This document shows positions 47,709-59,464 of a stretch of DNA of 64,000 nucleotides, in pieces. The stretch is from Ceratothoa steindachneri (taxonomy: Eukaryota; Arthropoda; Malacostraca; Isopoda; Cymothoidae): contig OZ018323.1 of the NCBI GenBank assembly GCA_963969495.1, positions 79,680,919 through 79,744,918 on the forward strand, in the 5' to 3' direction. Both the position numbers and the translations under genes were made by a program. Under the pieces are notes generated by a model that worked only from the letters and a program-made list of their open reading frames with translations, had not been told where the DNA came from and made no database searches. Each line of letters begins with the position of its first letter. The stretch's first letter is position 1.

Positions 47709-49200
47709 TTATTCGTTCTTTTTGTTTCTCCATCTTTCATTTGTGACTTTATCGAATATTTCCACTTTTAACGGTTTAATAATGTCGTTTGGGAAAAATC
47801 TAATTCTATTCTCTTCGATTAATTTCTCGATCGATTCTTCGGCGTGTTCTGAGGCGTACGTCCATTTGCACGTGCCTCTTTGGATTCCTTTATGGACATC
47901 TTTTGTTTTTTCCCCTTTTGGTAAGGGGGAGGCATCGTGAACGAAAATCTTTAGCCTAAAATCCCTTGCCTCGAAGGTACACCCTTCCGCTGCCTCTGTG
48001 TCTGTTTCCGTAGCTGTTTCTACTTTCGGGGTTTCTTTGGTGGTCTTTGTTTTCATTTTCTTTTTCGGTCTGCTGACTGTGATTTCAGCCTCCTTTTCCT
48101 CTTGACTGGATGTTTCCGAGTCTGCCGGTGTTTCATTTTCGGCCATTTCGGCTCCGACCTCAAGCATCTCCTTTAGTTGCAGGGTTTTTCCTGCCGTTAC
48201 ACCATATATTAGGGCTGAAGATGGGTTGGGCGGGAACCACATTTTCCTGATACCATTTTTCTCCAGGAGTAGATTTAGTGTTTCGGAGAAGGTTCCTGGC
48301 TGTGCGATATTATGTACGTGTGCGAACATAATGCATGCCAGGATGTCTAGCCCTGTTCCTTCCTTAACATTAATGCTAATTTTGGGCTCCTGTGTTTCTT
48401 TTATTTCTTTGACCGTAGCTCTCGCTATCCTCGGGTAGGTCTTGTTGTTTCGCTTGTCTTTCTCCTTCCTTTCCTTTTCTTCTTTCTCTTTTAAAATTCT
48501 TTTCCTTTTGGGGCAATTAACAGCCATGGTTCTGTGGGCGCCTTGGCAGTTAATGCACTTTTTTGTTATTTCCTTACACTCTCGAAAGTTGTGGCTCACG
48601 TTTCCGCACTCCGAGCATATTTTCATGTTCTTGTGTGGGCAGTTGTTTGTTATATGTTCTTCAATGGCATAGCATTGAAAACATGTCTGCACGTTGATAA
48701 ATCTTTCTTTTTCTATATTCTTCCGGGGGAATCCTCATCCCGTATGCAAGGAGTCCGTTTGTTGTTGCCCTTCCGGCCATTTCGGCCGTGGCACAGATCA
48801 CCTTGAACACCTGGGTGTGTTGCCCAAATTTATTTAATTCAGTCACTTTCAGGTTTTTGTTTTGTTCCTCGATCTCCTCCTTTAATTCTTCCGCCGTATG
48901 GGATCCCACGTAGAGATCTACCTTGCGGCAGATGAATGACCTATTGGCCAGCAGCTGGGGTGGCAGTTTGGGGGCCAGGCCGATCTGGCTTAGTTCCCTT
49001 AGTCCTTCCGGTGCCACCATTCGCTCTATATCGTCTTGCTTGTGACAGAAGCTAATGTACCCGTTAGGTACTTCTATTAATCTAGTGATCGCTATTTTAA
49101 TTTCCGTATATAGGCTGCGAATGAGAACTCCTCTTTCCGATTTTTACATCCCTGCTTCTGTCCTCGGAGGAAGTCTTCTTTGGTCTGAATCTTGGTTCAT
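47709..49200 (-). pseudogene. L1 ORF1: zinc-knuckle RNA-binding protein
   Basis: The N-terminus is recovered from about 49200 as LIEVPNGYISFCHKQDDIER, then MVAPEGLRELSQIG. Three CCHC knuckles follow: CFQCYAIEEHITNNC, CSECGNVSHNFREC and CINCQGAHRTMAVNC (48510-48690). Then come a basic Lys-rich stretch, a second globular region (ILACIMFAHVHNIAQPGTFS), an acidic linker and a C-terminal domain ending WRNKKNE at the TAA (47709). Lesions are one stop near 49150 and one frameshift near 48690. The protein would coat the LINE RNA. ORF2 begins about 35 nt downstream, suggesting translation by reinitiation. Confidence 0.88.
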
Positions 49201-49380
49201 GTTTTCGTGAGTGGGTCCCCTCCCCCTCCCCGGTATCCCGTGCCGACTGGTTTAGCTGTCAGAATGAAAATGATGAAAGGTGATGGATGGACCTGGATGG
49301 GCTTCTCTTGAGGGGTGGGTGAAAAGTGACGATCTGGAAGAAAGTGAAAGAAAACGATTTTTACGGTGTATTTATTCCGC

Positions 49381-49471
49381 CTTGGTTAAACGTAACGTTA
49401 GAGGAAATGAGCCACTCCTGTGAGTGGAATTTTTAAAATAGTTTTAATGTGCGATTCCAGCTTGTCGCTTG
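49381..49471 (-). mobile_element. probable Penelope-like element, 90-bp 3' end
   Basis: The minus strand is almost identical to 59375-59464 (plus), including ATSWNRTLKLF followed by a stop and a CTAACGTTACGTTTAACCAA tail. In the other copy this is the end of a GIY-YIG-like protein. Only the last 90 bp are present here, so it is a strongly truncated insertion or the flank of a larger rearrangement. Confidence 0.6.
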
Positions 49472-49928
49472 CGGGAGCTGAGGTTCATAACACCAATGGT
49501 GCTAGCTCGGAAGATTCATCTCGCTATCTAGTAAAGGAGGAAAAGTTTGAGTAAATATTTGCTTACGCCTCCGAAAATCTGGTCTCTATTTTTAGAACCA
49601 GAATTTAAAAGAGAGAGTACTATCTTGGTGCCACACTCATCCTCATCATCATTCACTACTAACCATCTTTTCTTTTACAGCGGCCCACTTAAGCAGATGA
49701 CTGCTTAAGTCCCCGGCCCACCCCCCTGCATAAACCGCCGTCAGATGTGAAAGGGGATTGCCATTCATGTTTCGTCCCAACTATGCGAGGCAGTAGCATG
49801 GCCATAATTGGGGGCATTGGAGAAAGCTGGTCTGAGGAATAGCCCACAGCAGCTAACAATGTCACAAACCTTTCCGGATAAGAGACGGACAGCTACCTCC
49901 GCTCATCCCAGCGGAGGCCCCTTCCAGG

Positions 49929-49960
49929 ACCATAGAGGGACACACAACTGTCTCTATGGT
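49929..49960 (+). other. LINE 5' leader stem-loop
   Basis: ACCATAGAG and CTCTATGGT form a perfect 9-bp stem around a 14-nt loop, about 330 nt before ORF1 of L2. L3 has a degenerate counterpart at about 55396-55425 (ATAGAGG...TCTCTAT). It may take part in 5' end definition, internal promotion or translation. Confidence 0.55.
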
Positions 49961-50293
49961 ATGTTGGGGTGTGGTCGCGATTAAAAGACCCTCGGGAAGG
50001 GGCGGCGTTGTCAATAAGTCCGCCATACAATAACACCCCTGAGAGGATCCCACCCGGATTCATCCATCATATCATCCATCCTAAAGGCAATTCCCATTTC
50101 CATCCAGGCGGCTGGCGAGCACGGGGGGAGGGGGGTCTCTCTTCATCCCCAAGGAAAACCAAAAATAAAAACGTAAAAAAAATATATATACACACACACG
50201 TAAAAATCACAAGCCGTGCTACAAACCAAGAATAAAAGATCTTGGTAAAGACGATTTGCACCCCCCAGTCAGAGGGGCTGAAACGCACAAAAA

Positions 50294-51633
50294 ATGGCGT
50301 CCCACTCAGCCACTAGAGTCCAATTGAGGACAATTGGTAGACAACCGAAACCGGACCGAGGAACGGTGTTCCAAACAATCTTGGGGAGGCTGAACGTGGC
50401 TATCCCAAGACTGATAGACACCCCAGTCAGCTACTCTGCAGTCTGCGAGAAAAAGGCAGACGTGGAGACGCTGACGAAAGAAGAAGGTCAGAAGATGTTA
50501 AAGGAAATAAACTTCCAGCCCAGCACTCCCCCCTCAGATCCAGGCACACCGCAGCGTGGTGTGCAAGCAGCTCGACCCCTGGATCGGTCAAAACAGCAAA
50601 GAAGAGATGAAGGAAGAGATTAAAAGAAATCAGTCGTGGGCTAACGTGGTGAAAGTCGTGAAGTTCCGTAACAAACGGGACAACACGGAACACCAACACG
50701 TATTTAAAGTCATATTTAGTGACACTCAGATGACCCAGAAGGCCAAAGAAAGGGGACTCCTGCTGTTTAATGCTAAGATTAGCGCTGACCAAATAGAGAG
50801 GGAAGAATTCACCCCCATCCAGATATGTTTTCGGTGTTATAAGCTGGAGCAGCATACTACTAAAAACTGCAAGGGGCAAAACATCACCTGCTCTAGATGC
50901 AGTGGTAAAGGTCACATATAGAGGGAGTGTTCGGCAGCAATGGAAAAATGCCTAAACTGCGGCCTGAACCACGGGGTGATGGCCATGTCCTGTCCCCAAA
51001 GGAAAAAAACTAATAAAGAAGAATAAAACTGAAGAAACGAGAAGGAATAATACCTCTTACGCCCAGGCAATAAAAACAGCACCAAACAGAATTACAGAAA
51101 AACAACAATCGAAGACCTACCTTAAACTAGAAAACGAAAACTAAACAAAGATTCTTACGTGCATACTATTTGCGCACGTTAATAACCTGACGAACCCGGG
51201 ATCGTTCGCCAAAACTCTGAATCTCATGCTAAAAAAGAACGGCATGTCAGAGATGTGGTTCTCGGACGATCCACCATTGGGAGACGTGCTGCAGCTCCAA
51301 TTTCTGGCAAAAGGCGCAACAGAAGCACCCGCGACTCCATTCTCCACGGAAGAGGGAACATCAGAGTCTGCGAAGGAGAAAAAAATCTCGACTGGAAAAA
51401 TAAACACATCCAGGCCAGATCCAAGACTGGAGGCACAGAAGCGCCGTGAGAAAAAGGAAAAAAAAGCGTCAAGAAAGATCAAAGAAGCAGAGGGCAACCT
51501 CTTGAGCCAATCATCCTCGGAATCTGACGTTGAGAAGGCCGAAAACAGGGCGACCAAGAGCTCCGTAAGCTCGAGAAGTAGGTTGAAGACCTTGAAACGT
51601 ACTTCAAGTACGATGGAGAGTAGATCGACCTAA
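50294..51633 (+). pseudogene. L2 ORF1: zinc-knuckle RNA-binding protein
   Basis: ATG at 50294: MASHSATRVQLRTIGRQPKP. After a frameshift near 50570 the frame gives CKQLDPWIGQNSKEEMKEEI, HQHVFKVIFSDTQMTQKAKE and CCHC knuckles CFRCYKLEQHTTKNC, CSRCSGKGHI (stop TAG at 50919) and CLNCGLNHGVMAMSC. An indel in a run of A near 51003 shifts the frame to SYAQAIKTAPNRITEK. TAA at about 51142 precedes ILTCILFAHVNNLTNPGSFA, then a charged C-terminal part to 51633. The domain order is identical to L1 ORF1. Four lesions. Confidence 0.88.
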
Positions 51634-51934
51634 AAATAATCACGGATAAGCAGATCCCACACCCCAAGAAGCTGTCACCCAAGGAGATATTTCAGGGGCT
51701 CCAACAGAGGATAATCAAATGGCCCTACTCAGCTCAAGATCGAGAAACAGATATTGAGCAAACGATGCATGAAGGCACGGTGAAACTTCACAAAGACTCC
51801 TGCATTACCCTAAGTGATTCAGAATTCAAGAGGCTACGTAACGGAAAAAACCACAACACATAAGACACACCAAAGAGAACAAAAACACAAGAACAACAAC
51901 ATGGCAAACATAAAAAAACGCTTTAAAAATACTC

Positions 51935-54586
51935 ACACTGAATGTGAATGGTAATATCTTCCATACAGTTGACTAGGACATCATTCTCATATCGGAACAC
52001 GGCATCAACACAAACACGGACACCATAAAAATACACAATTACACAGTAATACAAAAGAACCACACGCAAGAAAGGTACGATGGCGCAGCCATCGCTATCA
52101 GAAAAAACATAAAATTCAGAACACTACCAGACTTAGACGAATCATTCAAGGCTGTCGAGATCCCGACCCTAGTTGGAGACCTAACTGTGGTGGCAGCCTA
52201 CCAGCCGCCCAAGCGACAGTAGCTACCGATCAACAACTTCTTCACCCTCTTCGGGCACAAAAGTCTAGCGTTGCTAGGCGGGGACTTAAACGCCCTTTGC
52301 CGTGTATCTGGCTACAGGCACGTCGACAAAGGGGACGAAACCTGGAACTACTATTCGAAAGAAATAGGGTCCGGAAAGTAGGACCTGACTTCCCAACTTA
52401 TCTAACACGATGTTCGGCGACAAAACCGGACATTGTGTTGGTAAGTCCGAAATTCTCCTACAACATCACCAATGCCCCTGGCCCAGTGGTCCCGAGCGAT
52501 CATATCCTAATTATCACCACCATTTCGCTTGCGTCAATGCTCAAGCATGTCCCACTTAGGAAAAGTTATGCGAAAGCTAACTGGGAAGAGTACAGAGAAA
52601 TGCTCAGCACCTATCAGCCGGCTGACCTGGATGACGCAAATATTCAGGAAATCGATGAGGAGATTGATAAAATCACTAATCTCCTCATTCAAGCTGACGA
52701 AAGATGCCTCCCCAGAATCTCGTACAAAATGCTCCCACAATCTAGGTGGACGGACGAAATGAGGGATTTCGCTGGGGAACACAGGGAAATCTACGAAGAA
52801 GTCGGTAGGACAGACCGAACCAGGGAAAGGACAGCCCGAATGAGACAGCTAAGCGAGGACCTAAAAAACACAATCCTCTAGAAACAGAAGGAAATCTAGA
52901 ACGATATCATAGGCAAACTAGACAGGGAGAGAAACCCTGTGAGTTTTTGGAATAGCATCCGAAGACTTAGGGGATTGCCTCCCTAGAAAGGAGATTCAGG
53001 AGCCATTGGAAAGAGATCTTTGCAATTTCACCTGGGGAAAACGACGATTTCGACCAGGACTTCAAAAACCAACTGCTCGACGACCTCGGAACGATGATAC
53101 ATAGGACCCACCCACAACCGCAAGTGTCTAGAGAGAGAGAGATGGTTGACCACGGACGCCCGATCACTGTTGAAGAGACAATTAACACCATTAAGTCCTT
53201 CAAACAGAGGGCGCCAGGATGGTCTGGGCTCACTAAGAACAACCTAGTGAATGCCCCTAGGCAAATTATTCAAGGAATGGTCAACATCATGAACGCCTCC
53301 CTGAATACAGGCTACTTCCCATACGGGTATAAGGTGACAAAAATCATCTATATTCCGAAAGGGAATAAACCCCCAGACCAAGTGGCTAACTATCGCCCAA
53401 TCTCTCTCCTAGAAATACCCGGCAAGATCTTCGAGAAGATTATAGCCAACAGGCTACAAAATCAACTCGACAAGTTGAGAGCGCACAACCCACAACAGCA
53501 TGGGTTCAGACCAAAAAGGGGCAGTGAAACGGCACTTGCGCTCCTAACAGAAAAGATCGCACACTGCCGGGCGAAGGTTCAATATGTAGACATCGTGATG
53601 AGGGACGTGCAGAAGGCCTTCGACAAGGTTTGGCTGAGAGGACTAGAAAACAAGATCCTAGGTCTCCAGCTAAACCCAGTCTTGGAAAGGATTCTTTGTG
53701 ACTTCATCATGGACAAAAGGGCGCGTATCATGATCGAAGAGCACAAAGGACCAGAATTTGAACTCAAAGCGGGCGTTCCCCAGGGAAGCTGCCTGAGTCC
53801 CCTGATTTACCTGGTCTTTACCATCGACCTCCCTACTCCAATACACAGGGACACGATGTATCTGCAATACGCAGATGACGTCACGCAGATTGTCCCCAGT
53901 AGGGTTAGGAAAGCAAGGGATCAGGCGAACAACGCCATCGCAGAGATCTCGAATATCAACCAATTCGAGAGAAGGTGGGAAATCCTGACAAACAGGGAGA
54001 AATTTAAGATCCTCCACTGTGCCGCAAGTTGACGTGGCCCATTGTAATTGATGGGAGGAGATATGGCTACTCCGCCGAAGGTACCATCCTGGGCCTAAAA
54101 ATCTCCGACCATGGATACTCGAGTCACTACAAGGAGAGGCAGAATATGGCGAAGAGAGAAATCTCGAAGCTATATAGGTTCAGAAATCTTAGCTCGGTGA
54201 ATATCAGGAAATGATACCTGTCGTTTATCCGGGCTAAGATCATCTACCCTGCAGTAGTGACTCAAACGGCCAGCAAGACCGCTATGAGGATGCTCCAACG
54301 AGTGCAGAACTCTGCATCCCTCTGCATAAACAAAACCAGAAGAAGAGAGCATCTTCGTCAGAGGAACCTACACCACAGGCAGAAACTGGAGCCAATTAAC
54401 GTCGCAACCCAGAAACTGGCCAAAAAGGTCTGGTCTACAATGGCCAATGATATCATCCCAGAATTAAGAAGAACTGGAGGCAGAATTAATATCCCTGCCA
54501 GATTGCACAGGAAGGTGGCTCGAAACCGGCGATTCCCAAGCACTAGACACTGCTCCGAGGAAAATACATTACCAATTTACACATAA
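51935..54586 (+). pseudogene. L2 ORF2: endonuclease and reverse transcriptase
   Basis: Begins LKILTLNVNG near 51935. Endonuclease motifs: DIILISEHGIN, RYDGAAIAIRK, VVAAYQPPKRQ, LALLGGDLNAL and VPSDHILIITT. RT: VANYRPISLLEIPGKIFEKI, QQHGFRPKRGSETALALLTE, VDIVMRDVQKAFDKVW, KAGVPQGSCLSPLIYLVFTI and YADD at 53868-53879, all in the 312-codon open frame 53094-54032. The C-terminal part continues in another frame to 54586 with KLEPINVATQKLAKKVW. Lesions: TAG near 51975, 52221 and 52880, frameshifts near 52290, 53000 and 54030, and TGA near 54212. The RT core itself is intact. Confidence 0.9.
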
Positions 54587-54900
54587 ACATTAACAACACA
54601 GAGTATGACATAATAGACTACGAGCAAATACTAAACTCACAATCAACAAATAACAAGAAAATACATTAGATAAAAACACAAGGTAAAAAACTAAATTCGA
54701 ACACTAATAAAGGCTCGAAAGCTCAACAAAAACACTGCACGAATACAAAGTAAACGAGACGAGGAGACAAATAAACAGAAGAACATAAAGAAGAATGCAC
54801 ACTGAGACAAACACTTGACAACATAAATAAAACAAAAAGGAAAAAATAAGTATTAAAAAATAAAAAAAGGGCAACCCTACCTCACTTTCACCATCTATAA

Positions 54901-55039
54901 TCTACCACTATCTAAATCTTCCACTATTGAGTACACCAAACAACAAATGGCAGCTACGCTGGGCAAATATTCCACTGCGTAGCATTGCCTTACTACCTTT
55001 CGAAGATCGATTTTTAAATACTCGTGCTTAATTTACGGA
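54901..55039. other. junction between L2 and L3
   Basis: No element assigned. The 3' end of L2 and the 5' end of L3 cannot be fixed more precisely. Confidence 0.35.
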
Positions 55040-55772
55040 CTTTTGAGCCTCGCCAACTAAGAACGCGACTGTCTTCGGAGTCATCAGAATCCCAGTTAAT
55101 CTGCAAAGATTTAAGATATCTTTTCGCTGCGAGTGACGAAATAAAATGAGGGCTTAAGCACCTCATTGCTCCCGTCCACCGCCCTGCGTGGGAACCTGCT
55201 CGGATGACTGCCCTTCATTAATTTCGTCTTAACTATGTTGGCCACTTGGACTGGCATAATTAAGGGCTTGCGTGAAAACTGGTTTGAGGACTAGCCCACA
55301 GCCGAAGCACAAGTCAGAAATTTTCTCGAATCTGGGGCAAAACTGCGAGTCTCGGGCGGAGGAGAGACCCTAATCGCCCGGGCAACCCGGCCAGAGTAAT
55401 AGAGGGAAGTATACCCGTCTCTATGTAGTTGGATGCAGTTTGGGCGTACGTACCCATGAGGGGGTGGCAAAAACATAGGGGTCGTTGATTCGGCCGCTAT
55501 GCATCAAGTCCACCAAGTTCAACCTTCTGAGGTCCCCACTCGAGACTCACCCCCATCTATCATCACCCATCATCCCAGCACCATCTGAGCGGGGACCACC
55601 AACAGGAAATTGGACAGGAGTGTTTTTCTCATTTGATGCTCCAAACACACTCTCGGCTCTGCCTCCCTTACCACTTCTGACAATCACTTTTCTCACCCAA
55701 AACATAATAATTACATATTTCTTATATAGAGGAACAAAAATACAAGAAATAAGATAGAAGACGCCCGCGACG

Positions 55773-57044
55773 ATGGAGGCTCTCCCTAAGAGGGTCCCCT
55801 TAAGGACCATACCAAGAAAAAAAGCACCGGAGAAGAAGACGGTGTGCCAATCCTTATTCGCAAACCTGAGGATCGCGCTCATAAACTGATTGAGATCCCA
55901 AATGGATTCATCGCGATATGCGGGGAAAATAAGGATTTAGACCGACTCCTATCCGAAGAAGGAGCCAAAGACCTTAAAGAATCTCAACATGGAAGCTAAA
56001 ACTCCACCAGCAATCTCGGCCAACTGCAGCATAATCTGCCGAAAGGTAGAAAGCTGGGTAGGGGAAAACTTCCCCGCCGAGATCAAGCCTGAAATCGAGA
56101 CTAGTCACACATGGGCTAAGGTCAGGAATGTGATCAAATTCCACGACCATACCCATGTCTTCAAAGTGACGTTTCAAACCACCGAAATGGCCCACAAGGC
56201 GGTAACGGAGGGACTCCTCATTTTTAACATGAGGATCGCAGGATGCAATATTGAACACGAAAAGTATCATCATACAGATGTGCTTCGTATGCTATAAGCT
56301 CGAAGCACACACCATCGCCAACTGCTCACAAAAAAAGACAGACATGGTGCAGTGTATGCACCACTGAGGGTCATATATATGACTCGTATAAGAACACAGA
56401 AAAAGTGTTTAAATTGCAATGGGCCCCATCGAACGATGGCCCTTAACTGCTCCCAAAGAAAGGAAATCATTAAGAAAATGGAAGAAGAGGAGAGAAAGAA
56501 GAAATCGAACACCTACGTGAACACAGTGAACAGAAGTGAAGGGATGGCCTCAGCAATGACAACCCCTTCACAGATGGTCTTCACACATGACCTAAGTGCC
56601 AAGATACTAATTTGCATTACACATGCAAACGTGGCAAATGCGGTAAAACCTGGATGCTACAACCAGGTTCTAAACGCACTTCTAAAAGCGAACAACCTAC
56701 CGTCTATCGTCGTGCCCGTTAACCCCGAATGCTCCAAGGCATTCAAGGATAGCGTTATAAAAAAACAACAACAACCAAGAGAAAGCCACCGGACTAAGGG
56801 AAGTAATTGAATCTCCCTCATCGGAGGAATCCGAAGAGGAAGAGGATGAAGAAGACGAAAATAACGAACAAGAAGAAGAGGAAAACACATCTTCGGATAG
56901 TGACGAGGGCCCATGCACTCGCACTAGAGCGACAAAGAGCAAGTCAAAAACTCCTAGTCCTCCCCCAAAGAGTGAAAAGCCTGGGTACACCAAACCTGCC
57001 CCACAGACCAAAAAGAAAAGGAAGAGCAAGAAGAAACACAGATA
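55773..57044 (+). pseudogene. L3 ORF1: zinc-knuckle RNA-binding protein
   Basis: ATG at 55773: MEALPKRVPLRTIPRKKAPE. Then, across frameshifts (about 55887, 55985 and 56275), LIEIPNGFIAICGENKDLDR and ISANCSIICRKVESWVGE. CCHC knuckles: CFVCYKLEAHTIANC, a damaged second (CSVCTTEGHIYDSY, last Cys lost) and CLNCNGPHRTMALNC. A second globular region ILICITHANVANAVKPG is followed, after a frameshift near 56790, by a very acidic Glu/Ser stretch and a Lys/Arg-rich tail ending at TAA 57042-57044. ORF2 starts 14 nt later. This C-terminal acidic/basic tail is longer than in L2. Confidence 0.86.
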
Positions 57045-57058
57045 AATACATCCCACAA

Positions 57059-58963
57059 TGGAACGGAACGCACTAAGAATTCTGGAAGTCAACACCAACG
57101 GCTGGACAGCGAAACGAACTCTTTACGGAAATTTGTTCAGAGAAATTGATGCGGATGTCATCCTGATTTCTGAGCATGGAATTGACACTCGTAGATCCGA
57201 AATGAAGACCTAAAACTACGACGTGTTAATTACAAATTACTCTCAAGAACGGTACGACGGTGCCGCCATCGCCATCAAAAGAGGGATCAAGTACAAGCCA
57301 GTAAGAAACCTCGAAGAATCCTATCTTGCAATAGAAGTCGAACTCGATATTGGTAAGCTGGTCATCGCCACCGGGTACCAGCCGCCGAGACGAGGATATT
57401 TACCAATTCATTCTCTCTCCGGCCTATTTGGCAGAAGAGCTCCCATCATATTAATGGATGATCTTAATGTCAGATATCGGGAATCCGGATACAGGTCCTT
57501 CAATGGAAATGGAAGGTGCCTGGAAACTATGCTGGACCGAAATATGGTTCAGAGGATAGGCCCGGACTTCCCTACCTATATTCGAGGAAGAAGTGCCATA
57601 AAACCAGACATTTGTCTGGCTAATTGTCGGCTACCATTCAATTACTACATGGAACCAGTCTGGGTACCATGAAGTGATCATATAGGAATCCTACTTACCA
57701 TCAACAGGAACCCTATACAAGTCCCAGTACCAGTCAGAAAAGACTACAGAATAGCAGACTGGACACGGTACGCAGGTCTTCTCGAGGCCTACCGTCCACC
57801 AAATCTGGACGAAGCAATTCTCGAGGAGATAGACGAGGCACTCGACAACCTTAACGACCACCTTATAAACGCAGTTAGGGCTTGCATCCCAAAGACCCAG
57901 TATAAAACCATCTCATCATACAGATGGACTGGGTATATGAAAGAACTATATAAAGAATTGGGAGTAATTTACGAAATAAATATCATAAATGCATCAATTG
58001 ACTCATTACAACGAAGTAAAGAGATCAAAGAAGAGCTCAACTAGTTGATCCTCGATCAACAACAGAGACGATGGGATGATGCGATCGAGAGCCTCGATCG
58101 AGATACATTCCCCAAAGACTTTTGGAAGAAAGTCAGAAGTCTCAGAGGATCATCTGGAAAAATAAGAAAATAGAAATCCTAAAAGAAGATGGATCCATTG
58201 AAACAGAAGACAGAAACATCGAAGTAATATTCCGGCGTTATTAGGAAAAAATCTTCAGTATACCCGAAGAAGAGAACGAAGAGTTTGATATAGAGTTTGA
58301 AAATAACATCGTAGACGACCTTAACACGGAAATACACAGAACGCATCCTCATCACCAGGTGGACAGACTTCATGACGGAGACTCCGAGATCACCAAAGAA
58401 GAGATTCTTGGCGCACTCCGCTCATTCCGCCAAAAGCCCCAGGCCAATCGGGGCTTACAAAGTTAAAATTCGAAAAGGCACCAGGAAACGTCATCGAAGG
58501 AATGAGACGAATATTCAACGCATGTCTGAATACGGGGTACTTTCCAGATGCTTACAAGACGGCAAAGATGATCTTATTGCCCAAGCATGGAAAGGACCCA
58601 ACGTTGAGAGAGAGCTACCGCCCAATTTCACTTCTGGAATTTGGTGGGAGACTCTTTGAGAAGATCCTCAACGAGAGACTGGTGTCTCACCTGAAAGAGA
58701 ACTCCCTGTACAACCCTTGCCAATACGGGTTTAGAAAGAAGCGAAGTGAGGAAATGGCAATCAATGTCATTACGGAAAAGCTTGCCCAAGCCAAACGGGA
58801 TAGGAGTTACATGGATATTGTTTGTCGGGATGTATCAAAAGCGTTTGATAAGGTGTGGCAGCGGGGTATGCAGTATAAGATCTTACGGCTGGGTCTAAGT
58901 GAAAACTTGGAAAGAACTCTCTGTGACTACGTCATGGAGAGAGCGGCGTATGTCAGTCTAGGG
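57059..58963 (+). pseudogene. L3 ORF2: endonuclease and partial reverse transcriptase
   Basis: ATG at 57059 opens MERNALRILEVNTNGWTAKR. Endonuclease motifs: VILISEHGIDTR, RYDGAAIAIKRG, ATGYQPPRRGY, IILMDDLNV (normally GDLN) and SDHIGILLTI after a TGA at 57670. The middle is broken by stops near 57210, 58042 and 58172 and by frameshifts. RT: ESYRPISLLEFGGRLFEKIL, YGFRKKRSEEMAINVITEKL, MDIVCRDVSKAFDKVW, then ERTLCDYVMERAAYVSLG. At that point the GVPQG and YADD blocks are missing because a hAT-like end begins at 58964. It cannot be active. Confidence 0.87.
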
Positions 58964-59105
58964 CAGTGGTTCTCAACCGTGGCCCACATGGCCCCTAGGG
59001 GGCCATGTAACATTACTAGGGGTCCACACACAAAATAACGAATTGGGGTCCACGGTGATATATTGGTTGGCCATAGAGCAATTCTACTTCAGAACTGTTA
59101 TTATT
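58964..59105 (+). mobile_element. hAT-type terminus
   Basis: CAGTGGTTCTCAACCGTGG, followed by repeated GGGGGCCATG/GGGGTCCAC blocks, is the classical end of hAT elements and their MITEs. The 8 bp before it (GTCTAGGG) would be one target-site copy. No opposite terminus (GAACCACTG) was found in the next kilobase, so the right side is deleted or replaced by the GA/G tract. Confidence 0.75.
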
Positions 59106-59107
59106 AC

Positions 59108-59136
59108 TGAGAATGGAGAGAGAGAAAGAGAGAGGA

Positions 59137-59172
<36 letters not shown>

Positions 59173-59176
59173 GGGG
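59108..59176. repeat. (GA)n and poly-G tract
   Basis: (GA) repeat ending in a run of 14-15 G. Such tracts are prone to length change. Confidence 0.95.
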
Positions 59177-59179
59177 AAG

Positions 59180-59464
59180 TTGGAGGAGGGACGGCTAACT
59201 ATGCATTTACAAAGCGGAGGGCCTAAAAACCATAAGGAGAGTGTCCATAATATTAACCTAACGAGAGATATGCTCGTTAATAACACCATTATTAAAAGAA
59301 AAGAGGTTAATAAAGCGAGGCTTAACATCTTAGAAGCCATATTAATAAATGAAGATAAGCCGGCCATCAACAGTCAAGCGACAAGCTGGAATCGCACATT
59401 AAAACTATTTTAAAAATTACAATCACAGGAGTGGCTCATTTCCTCTAACGTTACGTTTAACCAA
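59180..59464 (+). mobile_element. probable Penelope-like element, GIY-YIG C-terminus and 3' end
   Basis: A 77-codon frame contains NHKESVHNINLTRDMLVNNT, then ARLNILEAILINEDKPAINS and QATSWNRTLKLF before the TAA at 59411. The ILEA-I-----P-IN-Q...RTL-L pattern is what I know from the C-terminal GIY-YIG endonuclease domain of Penelope-like retroelements. The catalytic GIY and YIG strands and the RT are absent, so this is a 5'-truncated copy. The last 90 bp recur inverted at 49381-49471. Confidence 0.6.

Larger units (their letters stand above)
44700..49210 (-). mobile_element. two-ORF LINE, copy L1
   Basis: A minus-strand non-LTR retrotransposon of about 4.5 kb with both ORFs and a 3' UTR down to about 44700 (exact end not visible). 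It lacks LTRs. Two related plus-strand copies (L2, L3) and a 5' end (L4) follow within 10 kb. The layout (ORF1 with three CCHC knuckles; ORF2 with an APE-type endonuclease and RT, no RNase H seen) fits the Jockey/Daphne-like LINEs. I cannot place the clade more exactly. At its 5' side (49381-49471) lies an unrelated 90-bp Penelope-like end. Confidence 0.9.
49560..54900 (+). mobile_element. two-ORF LINE, copy L2
   Basis: A plus-strand copy with 5' leader (from about 49560-49680), ORF1 (50294-51633), ORF2 (51935-54586) and an A-rich 3' UTR to about 54870-54900. It is the most complete copy of this LINE family here. The 5' leader shares a segment (CATAATTGGGG...GAGGAATAGCCCACAG) with L3 and L4. 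It lies head-to-head with L1. Confidence 0.9.
55040..58963 (+). mobile_element. two-ORF LINE, copy L3, cut off in RT
   Basis: A plus-strand copy with 5' leader (shared segment at 55230-55303), ORF1 (55773-57044) and ORF2 (57059-58963). The element stops inside the RT domain, exactly where a hAT-type terminus begins. Sequence differs from L1 and L2 at many codons, so these are separate subfamilies or old copies, not tandem duplicates. Confidence 0.9.

Noticed and set aside
47695..48806. Plus-strand frames across 45-49 kb
   Set aside because: They are shadows of the L1 ORF1 and ORF2 on the minus strand; the hydrophobic composition comes from antisense of Lys/Glu-rich codons.
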